Below, one piece after another: positions 8,303-17,018 of a DNA stretch of 64,000 nt (the first letter of the stretch is position 1; every line of letters starts with the position of its first letter). Position numbers and translations under genes: made by a program. Source of the DNA: Streptomyces sp. NBC_01116 (GTDB lineage: Bacteria > Actinomycetota > Actinomycetes > Streptomycetales > Streptomycetaceae); contig NZ_CP108644.1 of assembly GCF_041435495.1 (NCBI RefSeq), forward strand, positions 2,046,001 through 2,110,000. Direction: 5' to 3'. The notes beneath the pieces are model-generated. The model saw only the letters and a program-made list of their open reading frames with translations, was not told where the DNA came from and ran no database searches.

Positions 8303-9082
8303 GTGCCGGTCCTCCCCGGAGCCGAGCCGTTCCGCCACGAGGGCGGAGAGGTCGGCGTCCTCCTCTGTCATGGCTTCACCGGATCGCCGCAGTCGCTGCG
8401 CCCCTGGGCGGACCATCTCGCCGAGCGCGGGCTGACGGTCTCGCTGCCGCTGCTGCCGGGCCACGGCACCCGCTGGGAGGACATGGCGGTCACCGGCTGG
8501 CAGGACTGGTACGCGGAGGTGGACCGGGAGCTGCGGGTCCTCCGGGAGAAGTGCGAGCGGGTCTTCGTCTTCGGTCTGTCCATGGGCGGCGCGCTGAGCC
8601 TGCGGCTCGCGGCCAAGCACGGGAACGCGATCAGCGGCCTGGTGCTGGTCAACCCGGCCAACAAGGTGCACGGCCTCTCCGCGTACGCGCTGCCGGTGGC
8701 ACGTCATCTGGTGCGGACGACCAAGGGCCTGGCCGACGACATCGCGCTCCCGGGTTCGCACGAGGTCGGCTACGACAAGGTGCCGCTGCACGCCGCGCAC
8801 TCGGTGCGGCAGTTCTTCCGGCTGGTCGACGGCGAGCTGCCCCAGGTGACCCAGCCGGTGGTCCTGCTGCACAGCCCGCAGGACCATGTCGTGCCGCCCG
8901 CGGACAGCGCGCGGATCCTGAGCCGGATCTCCTCCACGGACGTCTCGGAGATCCTGTTGGAACAGAGCTACCACGTGGCGACGTTGGACCATGATGCGGA
9001 GCGGATCTTCGATGAGAGCTACCGGTTCATCGGCCGTCTCGCACCGAGCGTCGGGATGAAGGGGAGCACGTCCGGTGGCTGA
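8303..9082 (+). CDS. Alpha/beta hydrolase, carboxylesterase/monoacylglycerol lipase type
   Basis: The protein has 259 residues. The oxyanion motif is LCHGFTGSPQSLRPWA, the nucleophile Ser is in FGLSMGGAL, the acid Asp in LHSPQDHVVP and the catalytic His in QSYHVATLD, the order seen in Est30-like esterases. A cap of about 60 residues lies between strand 6 and the Asp. Substrates are probably short acyl esters or monoacylglycerols; specificity cannot be read. The GTG start at 8303 has CAGGAGA 5 bases upstream. The stop overlaps the next gene by 8 bases, indicating coupling. Confidence 0.88.
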   Translation: MPVLPGAEPFRHEGGEVGVLLCHGFTGSPQSLRPWADHLAERGLTVSLPLLPGHGTRWEDMAVTGWQDWYAEVDRELRVLREKCERVFVFGLSMGGALSLRLAAKHGNAISGLVLVNPANKVHGLSAYALPVARHLVRTTKGLADDIALPGSHEVGYDKVPLHAAHSVRQFFRLVDGELPQVTQPVVLLHSPQDHVVPPADSARILSRISSTDVSEILLEQSYHVATLDHDAERIFDESYRFIGRLAPSVGMKGSTSGG

Positions 9083-9770
9083 GCACGACGCGGAACGCAC
9101 AGGCAGCGACGAGGAGCGCGAACCGCGCCCCACGGAGCCCGCGGCCGTCCCCGAGGGGACGAAGCCGGCGGGGGCGGAGGGAGCGGAGCAGGAGCGGGCG
9201 ATCGACGAGGAGGCGGCGTGGGCCGCGATCGTCGAGGGGTACGGGGAGGAGCCGCCGGACCCGCCGGGCGCCAAGCCGTTCAAGTCCGTCGACGACCTGG
9301 CGCTCCTGGAGGACGATCAGCGCAATGTGGTGGGGCCGAAGGACGGCTCCGCCGGTGATCCGGCGGACAAGGGGTCCGGCAAGACGCCCCCGAAGCCGCC
9401 GGAGAAGAAGCCGCTCGGCAGCTCCGTGGTCTTCGCGCCCGGTGTCGCCGGTCCCCGCGACTACGAGCTGCCCGGGTCCAAGGACGACGGCGTCGGCGAG
9501 CCGGACGACGGGGACGAGGGCCATTTCGTGCCCCCGGAGCCGCCGCCGCTGCCGGAGGCCGACGTCACGGCGAAGTTCGCCTGGCTCGCGGTGATCGGCG
9601 GACCGGTCCTGATGCTCCTCGCGGTGCTGCTCCGGTGGGAAATGACGTGGTGGCTGACCACGCTCTGCGTCGGCGGCTTCCTCGGCGGCTTCGCCACCCT
9701 GGTGGCCCGGATGCCGCACGACGACGATGACGACACCTACGGCGACCCGGGGCGCGGCGCGGTCGTGTGA
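9075..9770 (+). CDS. Conserved membrane protein with long acidic, disordered N-terminus
   Basis: I do not recognise a family with known function. The 231-residue protein has about 175 residues rich in Glu, Asp, Pro and Gly, then two closely spaced hydrophobic segments (FAWLAVIGGPVLMLLAVLL and WWLTTLCVGGFLGGFATLVA) separated by a short turn containing RWEMTW, and ends in an Asp-rich tail. It therefore anchors by a C-terminal hairpin with both ends on one side, probably cytoplasmic. GTG 9075 overlaps the esterase stop by 8 bases, so the two are co-translated. Confidence 0.8.
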   Translation: MAEHDAERTGSDEEREPRPTEPAAVPEGTKPAGAEGAEQERAIDEEAAWAAIVEGYGEEPPDPPGAKPFKSVDDLALLEDDQRNVVGPKDGSAGDPADKGSGKTPPKPPEKKPLGSSVVFAPGVAGPRDYELPGSKDDGVGEPDDGDEGHFVPPEPPPLPEADVTAKFAWLAVIGGPVLMLLAVLLRWEMTWWLTTLCVGGFLGGFATLVARMPHDDDDDTYGDPGRGAVV

Positions 9771-9773
9771 TCG

Positions 9774-10526
9774 TCAGGCGACAGGCACCCTGAGGGCGGC
9801 CAGGACCGGCAGATGGTCCGTGGCCGCCCTCAGGTCGTCCTCGCTCACGCCGTCCAGCCCGGTCGGCACTCCGCAGCCGAGCACCTCGATGCCCGGGGTC
9901 GCGAAGACGGCGTCGATGCGCTTGCGGGGTTCGTCGGGCGGGAAGGTCAGCTCGCCGCCCCAGGGAGCGACGTCCCGGCAGTCCTGGAGGGGCCCGGCCA
10001 GGTGCCGGAACGCCTTCCCGGCCGGTACGTCGTTGAGGTCGCCGCCCGCCACGGCGTGCTCCACGCCCATCGCGGCCAGCCGTTCCAGCAGCAGGTCCGC
10101 CTGGGCGAGGCGCTCGTCGTGCTGAAGGCTGAGATGGCAGCTCAGCACCCCGAGCCTGGTCCCGGCGATCCGCACCACGGCGGTGGCGAAGCCCCTGCGG
10201 TGCAGGCCGGGGGTGAGCGGCAGCAGGACGTCCTCGGTGCGCTCGACGGTCACCCGGAGCGAGCACAGCAGCAGGGGTCCGGCGGCGGTGGCCCCGCCGC
10301 TCAGCACCACCAGGCCGCTGCTCTTCGCGAGCCTGGCCGCGGCCTTGCGCCAGTGGAAGAAGCGCGGGGCCTCCTGGACGAGGACCAGGTCGGGCGCGCA
10401 GGCGCGGATGACGCGGGCCAGCGCGGCGGTGTCGTCGTGCATCGACCGGACGTTGTAGCTCAGCACTCTGATGACGGCTGAACCGTCCGGCTCGGAACGG
10501 GAGACGGGCAGGGGCGTCAGGGCCAT
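9774..10526 (-). CDS. Endonuclease/exonuclease/phosphatase-fold protein
   Basis: The 250-residue protein belongs to the DNase I-like metal-dependent phosphoesterase superfamily. Visible motifs are VLSYNVRSM (Asn metal site), LVLVQEAPRF (catalytic Glu), GVLSCHLSLQHDER (His), AVAGGDLNDVPAG (Asp-x-Asn) and the C-terminal ATDHLPVLAAL (Asp-His). All catalytic positions are present. Substrate could be nucleic acid, phospholipid or a phosphate ester. I use ATG 10526; GTG 10535 three codons upstream is equally possible and neither has a strong ribosome site. No signal peptide is visible. Confidence 0.82.
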   Translation of the reverse strand: MALTPLPVSRSEPDGSAVIRVLSYNVRSMHDDTAALARVIRACAPDLVLVQEAPRFFHWRKAAARLAKSSGLVVLSGGATAAGPLLLCSLRVTVERTEDVLLPLTPGLHRRGFATAVVRIAGTRLGVLSCHLSLQHDERLAQADLLLERLAAMGVEHAVAGGDLNDVPAGKAFRHLAGPLQDCRDVAPWGGELTFPPDEPRKRIDAVFATPGIEVLGCGVPTGLDGVSEDDLRAATDHLPVLAALRVPVA

Positions 10527-10545
10527 GCGAGCCACGATACGACGG

Positions 10546-10581
10546 ACGCCCGCCGCCGCCCCGGAGGGCGGCGGCGGGCGT
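10546..10581 (-). terminator. Terminator downstream of glkA
   Basis: A perfect 15-bp GC stem (10546-10560 with 10567-10581) has a 6-base loop. It lies about 120 bases past the glkA stop and immediately before the nuclease-fold gene, so it insulates the two. Confidence 0.7.
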
Positions 10582-10627
10582 GCGTGCGTCGTACGGAAGG
10601 GGTGCTGGGGGTGTCCGGGCGACTCCC

Positions 10628-10701
10628 CAGGCCCTGTCGCCGAACTGCCGCCTGACCCCGCAGGGCCGCCCTCCGGGCGACGACGGCGGTTCGACGACAG
10701 G
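10628..10701. repeat. REP-like imperfect palindrome downstream of glkA
   Basis: On the minus strand the 3' flank of glkA reads GGTCCTGTCGTCGAACCGCC and about 25 bases later GGCGGCAGTTCGGCGACAGG, so the arms CCTGTCGTCGAAC and GTTCGGCGACAGG form a long imperfect hairpin. The centre contains a second pair, CGCCCGGAGGGCG. The arrangement resembles an extragenic palindrome family rather than a simple terminator. Confidence 0.4.
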
Positions 10702-10703
10702 AC

Positions 10704-11645
10704 CTAGCCCTGGCGGGCCAGGTCGGCCGCGCCCACGAGCCCTGCCTTGCCGCCGAGTTGGGCGGCCAGCACCTGGGCGTGCGGGCGCCATTCGCCGCCG
10801 ATCAGCCAGCGCCGGAACGACTTGCGGATCGGGTCGAGGACGAGCTCGCCCTCGTCCGACACCCCGCCGCCGACGATGAACGCGGACGGGTCGAACAGCG
10901 AGGCGAGGTCGGCCAGTCCGGCGCCGGCCCAGCGGGCCAGCTCGCGGAAGGAGTCGACGGCCACCGGGTCGCCCTGGCGGGCGGCCTCGCTGATGTGCTT
11001 GCCCTCGATGCCGTCCACCGAGCCGTCGCCGAGACCGAGCAGCACGGCGGCGTTCTCGGGGGTGGCGTTGGCGCGCTGCTTCGCGTACCGGACGAGCGCG
11101 CGGCCGGAGGCGTACTGCTCCCAGCAGCCCTGGCTGCCGCAGCCGCAGAGGAGACCGTCCGGGACGACCCGGATGTGGCCGAACTCGGCGGCCACGCCGA
11201 AGCGTCCGCGGCGCAGCTTGTTGCCGATGATGATGCCGCCGCCGAGGCCGGTGCCGAGCGTGATGCAGATGACGTCGTCGTGGCCCTGGCCGGCCCCGAA
11301 GCGATACTCGCCCCAGGCCGCGGCGTTGGCGTCGTTCTCGACGACGACGGGCAGGCCGACGCGCTGCTCGACCTTGTCCTTGAGCGGCTCGTGACGCCAG
11401 TCGATGTTCGGTGCGAAGAGCACGGTGGCGCGCTTGTCGTCGACGTAGCCGGCGGCGCCGATGCCGACGGCCTCCACCTCGTGTCCCTCGCTCGCCCCGG
11501 CCACCGCCGCGCAGATCGCGTCGACGATGCCTTCGGCCGTCGGCGGGGTCGCCACCTTGAACGTCGAGAGGATCCGGCCCTCTTCGTCGACCACTCCAGC
11601 CGCGATCTTCGTGCCGCCGATATCGACGCCGATGGTGAGTCCCAT
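10704..11645 (-). CDS. glkA: Glucokinase, ROK family
   Basis: It phosphorylates glucose with ATP to glucose 6-phosphate and in Streptomyces also mediates carbon catabolite repression. The 313-residue protein has the ATP phosphate loop GVDIGGTKIAAGVVD at the N-terminus, the catalytic Asp in VVENDANAAAWGE, the ROK signature GFGHIR-type EFGHIRV and the zinc-binding Cys cluster CGCGSQGCWEQYASG. The adenosine motif GLGTGLGGGI is intact. GAGGGA lies 5 bases before ATG 11645. The gene order with the small upstream protein matches the S. coelicolor SCO2126/SCO2127 locus. Confidence 0.96.
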   Translation of the reverse strand: MGLTIGVDIGGTKIAAGVVDEEGRILSTFKVATPPTAEGIVDAICAAVAGASEGHEVEAVGIGAAGYVDDKRATVLFAPNIDWRHEPLKDKVEQRVGLPVVVENDANAAAWGEYRFGAGQGHDDVICITLGTGLGGGIIIGNKLRRGRFGVAAEFGHIRVVPDGLLCGCGSQGCWEQYASGRALVRYAKQRANATPENAAVLLGLGDGSVDGIEGKHISEAARQGDPVAVDSFRELARWAGAGLADLASLFDPSAFIVGGGVSDEGELVLDPIRKSFRRWLIGGEWRPHAQVLAAQLGGKAGLVGAADLARQG

Positions 11646-11764
11646 GAATCCCTCAGTTTCGGTCGAGCCCCGCTAGGGGCAACCGTACCCGAGGCGTGGC
11701 CCGGCCCGGCCGGGGACGGTGGGTCCCGGCCGATGTGTGCGGCCGGTACCGGCCGGTCGTCCGG

Positions 11765-12244
11765 TCAGTCCAGGTCGATGCGTTCGGTGCCGGAGGGGCC
11801 TTCGTCGCGAGGGTCGGACGGGTCGTCGGCGGCCTTCTTGGAGGGGTCCGCGGGGCGCGCGGCGCCCGACGCGCCCTCGGTGGTGCGGGTCCAGCGGCTC
11901 TCCTGGCCCTCGACCGCGGAGCGGTAGGCGGCCAGCAGTTCGCTGCCCGCGGCGGCGAGGTGGTCGAAGAGCTGCGGGTTGCGTTCGATGACCGGTTCGA
12001 CGGCGGACTTCGCCTGCCGGATGGCCTGCTGGACCGCGCCCTGGGCGGCGGCGCCCAGCAGCGGCGTCTGGAGCGAGGAGACCTTGTCGGCGACCGCGTC
12101 GACCAGCTTGCGCAGTTCCTCGGCGGCGGATCCGGGCTGGGGGCCGTACTGGGCGCGGCGGCGGGCCTTCTCGGCCGCGAGGTCCTCGGCGCAGGCGTCG
12201 GCCCACGCGTCGCCGTCGACGGGACGATCGGTGGCTTCACTCAT
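11765..12244 (-). CDS. Conserved Streptomyces protein upstream of glkA (DUF5304-like)
   Basis: The 159-residue soluble protein has no catalytic motif that I recognise. Its first 110 residues are predicted helical with an Ala/Glu-rich heptad character (SAAEELRKLVDAVADKVSSL); the C-terminal 45 residues are acidic and disordered. I start at ATG 12244, with GGAG 7 bases upstream. By position it is the likely counterpart of SCO2127, a protein studied because its locus affects glucokinase activity and carbon repression in S. coelicolor; this is inferred from synteny only. Confidence 0.78.
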   Translation of the reverse strand: MSEATDRPVDGDAWADACAEDLAAEKARRRAQYGPQPGSAAEELRKLVDAVADKVSSLQTPLLGAAAQGAVQQAIRQAKSAVEPVIERNPQLFDHLAAAGSELLAAYRSAVEGQESRWTRTTEGASGAARPADPSKKAADDPSDPRDEGPSGTERIDLD

Positions 12245-12315
12245 GGCGGACTCCTGCGACGCGGGCGGCCTGCGGTTCACGTACTACCGACGTTACCCGA
12301 ATGGCCGCGGGCCCT

Positions 12316-13503
12316 TCAGGAGGTGCGCGGCCACAGGGCCGGATCCGGCGTGAACCGCACCCGCAGCACCCCGTCGGTCAGGGCCGCGCCGGAGACGGTG
12401 CAGCGGCGCAGCGCGGAGGCGATCCGCACGATCCGGTGGAAGGGGCCGACGGTCAGGAGCAGTTCGTCGCCCCGGCGGACCAGGCGCAGCTCCTCCTTGG
12501 CGGCCCCGGGCAGGGGCAGGCACCAGGTGAGGGTGAGGGTCCCGTCCCCGGCGTCCGGGTCCTCCTCGGTCCACCAGGGGTCGCCGGCCGGGCCGGGCGT
12601 CCGGTCGTCGGGGGCGGGTATCTCCAGCGCGGCCAGGTCGGCCGGGCCCTGCGGGTCGCGGCCCAGGTGGGCGGCCTCGTGCACGGGGAGGTCCGGGGCC
12701 ATGTCCTGGCGCCAGTGGTCCAGGCACTTCTCCTGCTGGGCGGCGAGCGCGGCGAACCAGGGGTCGGGCGAGTGCCGGGGCAGCACGCGGGCGGCGACCA
12801 GGAGGTCGGCGCGCAGTCCGTGCAGGGCGAGGCCGGTGCGGGCGGCGCGCAGGGCGTCCTCGGCGGCGGGGCCGGGCTCCGCGACGAGGCGGAGCGTGGT
12901 GGCCCGGTCCTCGACCAGGGCCTGGACGGCGGCCAGCTCGGCGTCCTTGCGGGCGGCGGCCTCGTACAGCCACTGCGCGGGCATCGGGACCCCGGCGAGC
13001 TGGGCGAGGACCGGGCGCAGGGCGCGGGCGGCCTGACGTTCGGCGGGGAGCAGCCGGCGCAGGTAGCGGCGCAGTTGTTCGGGCAGCGCGAGGAGGGCCA
13101 GGGCCTCGGTGAGCGGCGGGAGGTCGACGACGAGGGTGTCGTAGCCGGACCAGTCGCCCCCGGCGGCCCGGCGCAGGGTGTGCAGCAGGGCGAGCTGCGG
13201 GGAGCCGGGGAGTTCGGTGAGCTCCTCGCCGTCGAGCCGGCCCGCGCCGAGCAGGTCCAGGACGCCGGAGGCGCGCTTCTGGAGTTCGGTGAGTTCGGCG
13301 CGGAAGTGCTCGCCGGAGTCGATGCGGGCGTGGTCGAGGCCGTCCGCGGCCCGGGTCGGCTCCGGGGCGGCCGGGAAGCCGGGTACGGCCTCGGCGGAGA
13401 CCAGCAGGGTACGGCTGCCGCTCGCGGCCGAGGCCAGTGCGGTGGCCGCGGCGACGGTGCTGCGGCCCGCGCCTCCCAGGCCGGTGACCAGGACCGTGCG
13501 CAC
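12316..13503 (-). CDS. ArsA-like anion-transporting ATPase homologue with Arg P-loop
   Basis: The 395-residue protein resembles ArsA/Get3 ATPases: N-terminal P-loop region VLVTGLGGAGRSTVAAATAL, switch segment YDTLVVDLPPLTEAL, and a C-terminal ArsA-HSP20-like beta domain (residues about 320-395). The ArsA signature GKGGVGKT is changed to GLGGAGRS, so both the signature Lys and the P-loop Lys are absent, the latter replaced by Arg. ATP hydrolysis may be weak or lost. The GTG at 13503 begins 5 bases after the stop of the upstream START-like gene, with GAGG close by, so the two are co-transcribed. Function unknown; arsenic transport is unlikely. Confidence 0.78.
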   Translation of the reverse strand: MRTVLVTGLGGAGRSTVAAATALASAASGSRTLLVSAEAVPGFPAAPEPTRAADGLDHARIDSGEHFRAELTELQKRASGVLDLLGAGRLDGEELTELPGSPQLALLHTLRRAAGGDWSGYDTLVVDLPPLTEALALLALPEQLRRYLRRLLPAERQAARALRPVLAQLAGVPMPAQWLYEAAARKDAELAAVQALVEDRATTLRLVAEPGPAAEDALRAARTGLALHGLRADLLVAARVLPRHSPDPWFAALAAQQEKCLDHWRQDMAPDLPVHEAAHLGRDPQGPADLAALEIPAPDDRTPGPAGDPWWTEEDPDAGDGTLTLTWCLPLPGAAKEELRLVRRGDELLLTVGPFHRIVRIASALRRCTVSGAALTDGVLRVRFTPDPALWPRTS

Positions 13504-13508
13504 GGCCC

Positions 13509-13958
13509 TCAGTTCCCCGGTGCGGACTCGACGCGCTTCTTCAGACCGGCGAGGGCGCGGTCGATGATGACCTTCTCGGCCTTGCGCTTGATCATGCCGA
13601 GCAGCGGGATCTTGACGTCGACGGCGAGCTTGTAGGTGACCTCGGTGCGCTCGCCGCCGCCGAGCGGGGTGAGGGCGTAGGTGCCGTCCAGGGAGCGCAG
13701 CATCTGGGACTTGACGAGGCTCCAGCTGACCTCTCTCTCGCCGGTCCAGGTGTAGGAGAGGACGTGGTCGTCCTTGATCGCTCCGGCGTCCAGGACGAGG
13801 CGGACCTGCTCGGCGCGGCCCCGGTCGTCGGTGGAGAGGACCTCGGCCTCCTTGACCTCGCCGGTCCATTCCGGGTAGCGGGCGAAGTCGGCGATCACGC
13901 CCATGACGTCGGCCGGTGCCGCCTCGATCGTGATGCTCGAGCTGGTGTGTTCAGCCAT
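13509..13958 (-). CDS. SRPBCC (START/polyketide cyclase-like) family protein
   Basis: The 149-residue protein has the START-like ligand-binding helix-grip fold: an N-terminal TSSSITIEAAPADVMGVIAD, then YPEWTGEVKEAEV, alternating strands and a long C-terminal amphipathic helix (RKAEKVIIDRALAGLKKRVE). Such proteins bind lipids or other hydrophobic ligands; none can be assigned here. It is translated immediately before the ArsA-like protein, with only 5 bases between them, which suggests joint work of the two. Confidence 0.85.
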   Translation of the reverse strand: MAEHTSSSITIEAAPADVMGVIADFARYPEWTGEVKEAEVLSTDDRGRAEQVRLVLDAGAIKDDHVLSYTWTGEREVSWSLVKSQMLRSLDGTYALTPLGGGERTEVTYKLAVDVKIPLLGMIKRKAEKVIIDRALAGLKKRVESAPGN

Positions 13959-14067
13959 CGCCGTGGCCCTCCAGTGCGGTGTTTCCGGTCGCGTTCGGCA
14001 GGAGCCTGCCGCTGTGCAGGCTATCGCGTGCCCGGGGCGCTCCGGTCCACGCCCCGGCCGCCCGCGG

Positions 14068-14874
14068 TCACCAGCTCAGCGCCCAGGGCGTTCCGGTCGA
14101 GGCGAAGTGGCCGACGTTGACGCACTCGGTGGTCCCGATGCGCATCCGGCGGACCAACGGCTGGTGAACATGGCCGAAAAGCGCGTACCGGGGGCGGGTG
14201 GCGCGGATCGCCTCCAGCAGGGCGCGGCTGCCGCGTTCGAAGCGGCGGGCGACGGTGTCGTACGTCAGCTCGGGGACCTCGGGCGGGATGTGCGAGCAGA
14301 GGACGTCGACCGGGCCGAGCGCCTCGACCTTGGCGGCGTACTCCTCGTCGCTGATCTCGTACGGGGTGTTCATCGGGGTCTTCAGGCCGCCGCCGACGAA
14401 GCCGAAGACCCGGCCGCCGATCTCGACGCGTTCGCCGTCGAGCACGGTCGTGCCGGGGCGGGCGTACTCGGGCCAGAGGTCGGGGACGTCGACGTTGCCG
14501 TAGGTGGCGTACGTCGGAGTGGGGAAGGCGGCGAAGAGTTCGGCGTACTGCTTGCGGACCGCGCCGAGGATCTCGGTGTTGCGGTCGCGGCCCGCCCACA
14601 GCTCGCGGCCGAAGGCGCGGGCCTCGTCGTAGCGGCGGGCGGTGCGCAGGGCCACGATGCGGTCGGCGTTCTCCTTGCCGAACAGGTCGGGGAAGATGCC
14701 GCGCGAGTGGTCGGCGTAGTCGAGGAAGAGCACCAGGTCACCGAGGCAGACCAGGGCGTCGGCACCGTCCCCGGCGCGGGCCAGGGCCTCGGTGTTGCCG
14801 TGCACGTCGCTGACCACGTGGATCCGGGTCGTCTCCCCGGCCCGGTCCCGGCTGTCCGGTTCGCTGCCTCGCAT
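14068..14874 (-). CDS. Calcineurin-like metallophosphoesterase
   Basis: The 268-residue protein contains the five metallophosphoesterase blocks: HVVSDVHGN (Asp, His), LVCLGDLVLF (Asp), ATYGNVDVPD (Asn), LCSHIPPE (His) and FGHVHQPLVRR (His-x-His). All metal ligands are present, so it is probably an active two-metal phosphatase or phosphodiesterase. The natural substrate is unknown. No signal peptide; cytoplasmic. It is preceded by an AT-richer intergenic region shared with the divergent acyl-CoA ligase gene. Confidence 0.88.
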   Translation of the reverse strand: MRGSEPDSRDRAGETTRIHVVSDVHGNTEALARAGDGADALVCLGDLVLFLDYADHSRGIFPDLFGKENADRIVALRTARRYDEARAFGRELWAGRDRNTEILGAVRKQYAELFAAFPTPTYATYGNVDVPDLWPEYARPGTTVLDGERVEIGGRVFGFVGGGLKTPMNTPYEISDEEYAAKVEALGPVDVLCSHIPPEVPELTYDTVARRFERGSRALLEAIRATRPRYALFGHVHQPLVRRMRIGTTECVNVGHFASTGTPWALSW

Positions 14875-15152
14875 GGGATCACCCTAGGGTGCCGCCTCCG
14901 TCGCTGGTAGACCGTCCGGACCTGCGGTTACTTCCACGTCGGGACGGCAGTGGACTACTGTGCGCGAAAGGGCCATTTATATGTGTGATGCATAAGACAT
15001 CTGGCCGGAACCCCCTATCCGGAATCGAGTACCGGTGGGTAACGTCCGGGCAGTCCAGTCGTGCTCACCCCACTGAGCACCCGCCAATCTTGGACCGCAG
15101 CCGGTGCGTCACACAGAGCCGTGGCACCGGAGCCCGATGAGGAGCAGCAGTC

Positions 15153-16949
15153 TTGCGCGAGTTCAGCCTTCCGGCCCTGTACGAGGTCCCGACGGACGGC
15201 AACCTGACGGATCTCATCCGCCGCAATGCCGCTCAGCATCCCGACGTCGCGGTGATGAGCCGCAAGGTGGCCGGCGTCTGGACGGACGTCAGCGCCACGC
15301 AGTTCCTGGCCGAGGTGAGAGCCGCCGCCAAGGGCCTGATCGCCTCGGGCGTGCAGCCCGGTGACCGGATCGCCCTGATGTCGCGCACCCGTTTCGAGTG
15401 GGTGCTGCTGGACTTCGCGATCTGGAGCGCGGGCGCGGTGACCGTGCCGGTGTACGAGACCAGCTCCGCCGAGCAGGTGCAGTGGATCCTCGGCGACTCC
15501 GGGGCGGTGGCGGTGCTCGTGGAGAGCGAGGCGCACGCCGCGTCCGTGGCCTCCGTACGGGACGCGCTGCCGGATCTCGCGCACGTCTGGCAGATCGACG
15601 CGGGCGCGGTGGAGGCGCTGGGCGAGGCGGGGGCCGAGGTCTCGGACGAGACCATGGAGCTGCGGACGCACAGCGCCAAGGCGGACGACCCGGCGACGAT
15701 CGTCTACACCTCGGGCACCACCGGCCGCCCCAAGGGCTGTGTGCTCACCCACCGCAGCTTCTTCGCGGAGTGCGGCAACGTGGTGGAGCGGCTGAAGCCC
15801 CTCTTCCGTACGGGCGAGTGCTCGGTGCTGCTGTTCCTGCCCGCCGCGCACGTCTTCGGCCGGCTGGTCGAGGTGGCCTCGGTGATGGCCCCGATCAAGC
15901 TCGGCTGTGTGCCGGACATCAAGAACCTCACCGACGAGCTGGCCTCGTTCCGGCCGACGCTGATCCTGGGCGTGCCCCGCGTCTTCGAGAAGGTCTACAA
16001 CGCGGCCCGCGCCAAGGCGCAGGCGGACGGCAAGGGCAAGATCTTCGACCGGGCCGCCGACACGGCGATCGCCTACAGCCGCGCTCTGAGCACCCCGGGC
16101 GGCCCTTCGCTGGGGCTGAGGCTCAAGCACAAGCTCTTCGACAAGCTGGTCTTCGGGAAACTGCGCGCGGTGCTCGGCGGCCGGGGCGAGTTCGCGATCT
16201 CCGGCGGCGCTCCGCTGGGCGAGCGGCTCGGCCACTTCTACCGGGGCATCGGCTTCACGGTCCTGGAGGGCTACGGCCTGACCGAGACCTGCGCGGCGAC
16301 CGCGTTCAACCCGTGGGACCGGCAGAAGATCGGCACGGTCGGCCAGCCGCTGCCCGGTTCGGTCGTGCGGATCGCGGACGACGGCGAGGTGCTGCTGCAC
16401 GGCGAGCACCTGTTCACCGGTTACTGGAAGAACGAGTCGGCCTCGGCCGAGGCGCTGGCCGACGGCTGGTTCCACACCGGGGACATCGGCACGCTCGACG
16501 AGGACGGCTACCTCGCGATCACCGGCCGCAAGAAGGAGATCATCGTGACGGCGGGCGGCAAGAACGTCGCCCCCGCGGTGATCGAGGACCGCATCCGCGC
16601 GCACGCCCTGGTCGCGGAGTGCATGGTGGTCGGCGACGGCCGTCCGTTCGTCGGCGCGCTGGTCACGCTGGACGAGGAGTTCCTGGGCCGCTGGGCCGAG
16701 GAGCACGGCAAGCCGGCCGGCTCGACGGCCCTGTCGCTGCGCGAGGACGCGGAGCTGCTGGCCGAGGTGCAGCGGGCGGTGGACGACGGCAACGCGGCGG
16801 TCTCCAAGGCCGAGTCGGTGCGCAGGTTCCGTATCCTGCCCGCCCAGTTCACCGAGGAGGCGGGCCACATCACACCGTCGCTGAAGCTGAAGCGGAACGT
16901 GGTGGCGAAGGACTTCGCGGACGAGGTGGAGTCGATCTACCGCACCTGA
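15153..16949 (+). CDS. Long-chain fatty acid-CoA ligase (AMP-forming)
   Basis: It activates fatty acids to acyl-CoA through an acyl-adenylate. The 598-residue enzyme contains the AMP-binding P-loop YTSGTTGRPKGCVLTH, the FACS motif DGWFHTGDIGTLDEDGYL and GYGLTETCAA, and the C-terminal catalytic Lys region ending HITPSLKLKRN. It resembles FadD15-type membrane-associated ligases. The start is TTG 15153 with GAGGAG 8-13 bases upstream. The 278-base upstream gap contains an AT-rich stretch near 14971-15000 that could hold its promoter. Convergent with the mannosyltransferase gene. Confidence 0.94.
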   Translation: MREFSLPALYEVPTDGNLTDLIRRNAAQHPDVAVMSRKVAGVWTDVSATQFLAEVRAAAKGLIASGVQPGDRIALMSRTRFEWVLLDFAIWSAGAVTVPVYETSSAEQVQWILGDSGAVAVLVESEAHAASVASVRDALPDLAHVWQIDAGAVEALGEAGAEVSDETMELRTHSAKADDPATIVYTSGTTGRPKGCVLTHRSFFAECGNVVERLKPLFRTGECSVLLFLPAAHVFGRLVEVASVMAPIKLGCVPDIKNLTDELASFRPTLILGVPRVFEKVYNAARAKAQADGKGKIFDRAADTAIAYSRALSTPGGPSLGLRLKHKLFDKLVFGKLRAVLGGRGEFAISGGAPLGERLGHFYRGIGFTVLEGYGLTETCAATAFNPWDRQKIGTVGQPLPGSVVRIADDGEVLLHGEHLFTGYWKNESASAEALADGWFHTGDIGTLDEDGYLAITGRKKEIIVTAGGKNVAPAVIEDRIRAHALVAECMVVGDGRPFVGALVTLDEEFLGRWAEEHGKPAGSTALSLREDAELLAEVQRAVDDGNAAVSKAESVRRFRILPAQFTEEAGHITPSLKLKRNVVAKDFADEVESIYRT

Positions 16950-16968
16950 GCGGTGTGACGCGTACGGA

Positions 16969-17001
16969 GGGGCCCGCGCCTGGTGATCAGGCGCGGGCCC
17001 C
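16969..17001. terminator. Bidirectional terminator between acyl-CoA ligase and mannosyltransferase
   Basis: A perfect 14-bp stem, GGGGCCCGCGCCTG (16969-16982) with CAGGCGCGGGCCCC (16988-17001), has a 5-base loop and lies between convergent genes. Confidence 0.82.
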
Positions 17002-17018
17002 TTGGTCGTACGGCGTGT

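Noticed and set aside
11705..11765. GGCCGGTACCGGCC palindrome between glkA and its upstream neighbour
   Set aside because: GC-rich palindrome without loop or follow-up sequence; likely chance in this composition.
14950..15000. AT-rich stretch with TATATG before the acyl-CoA ligase gene
   Set aside because: Promoter-like but -35 and spacing do not fit well; not listed as a feature.
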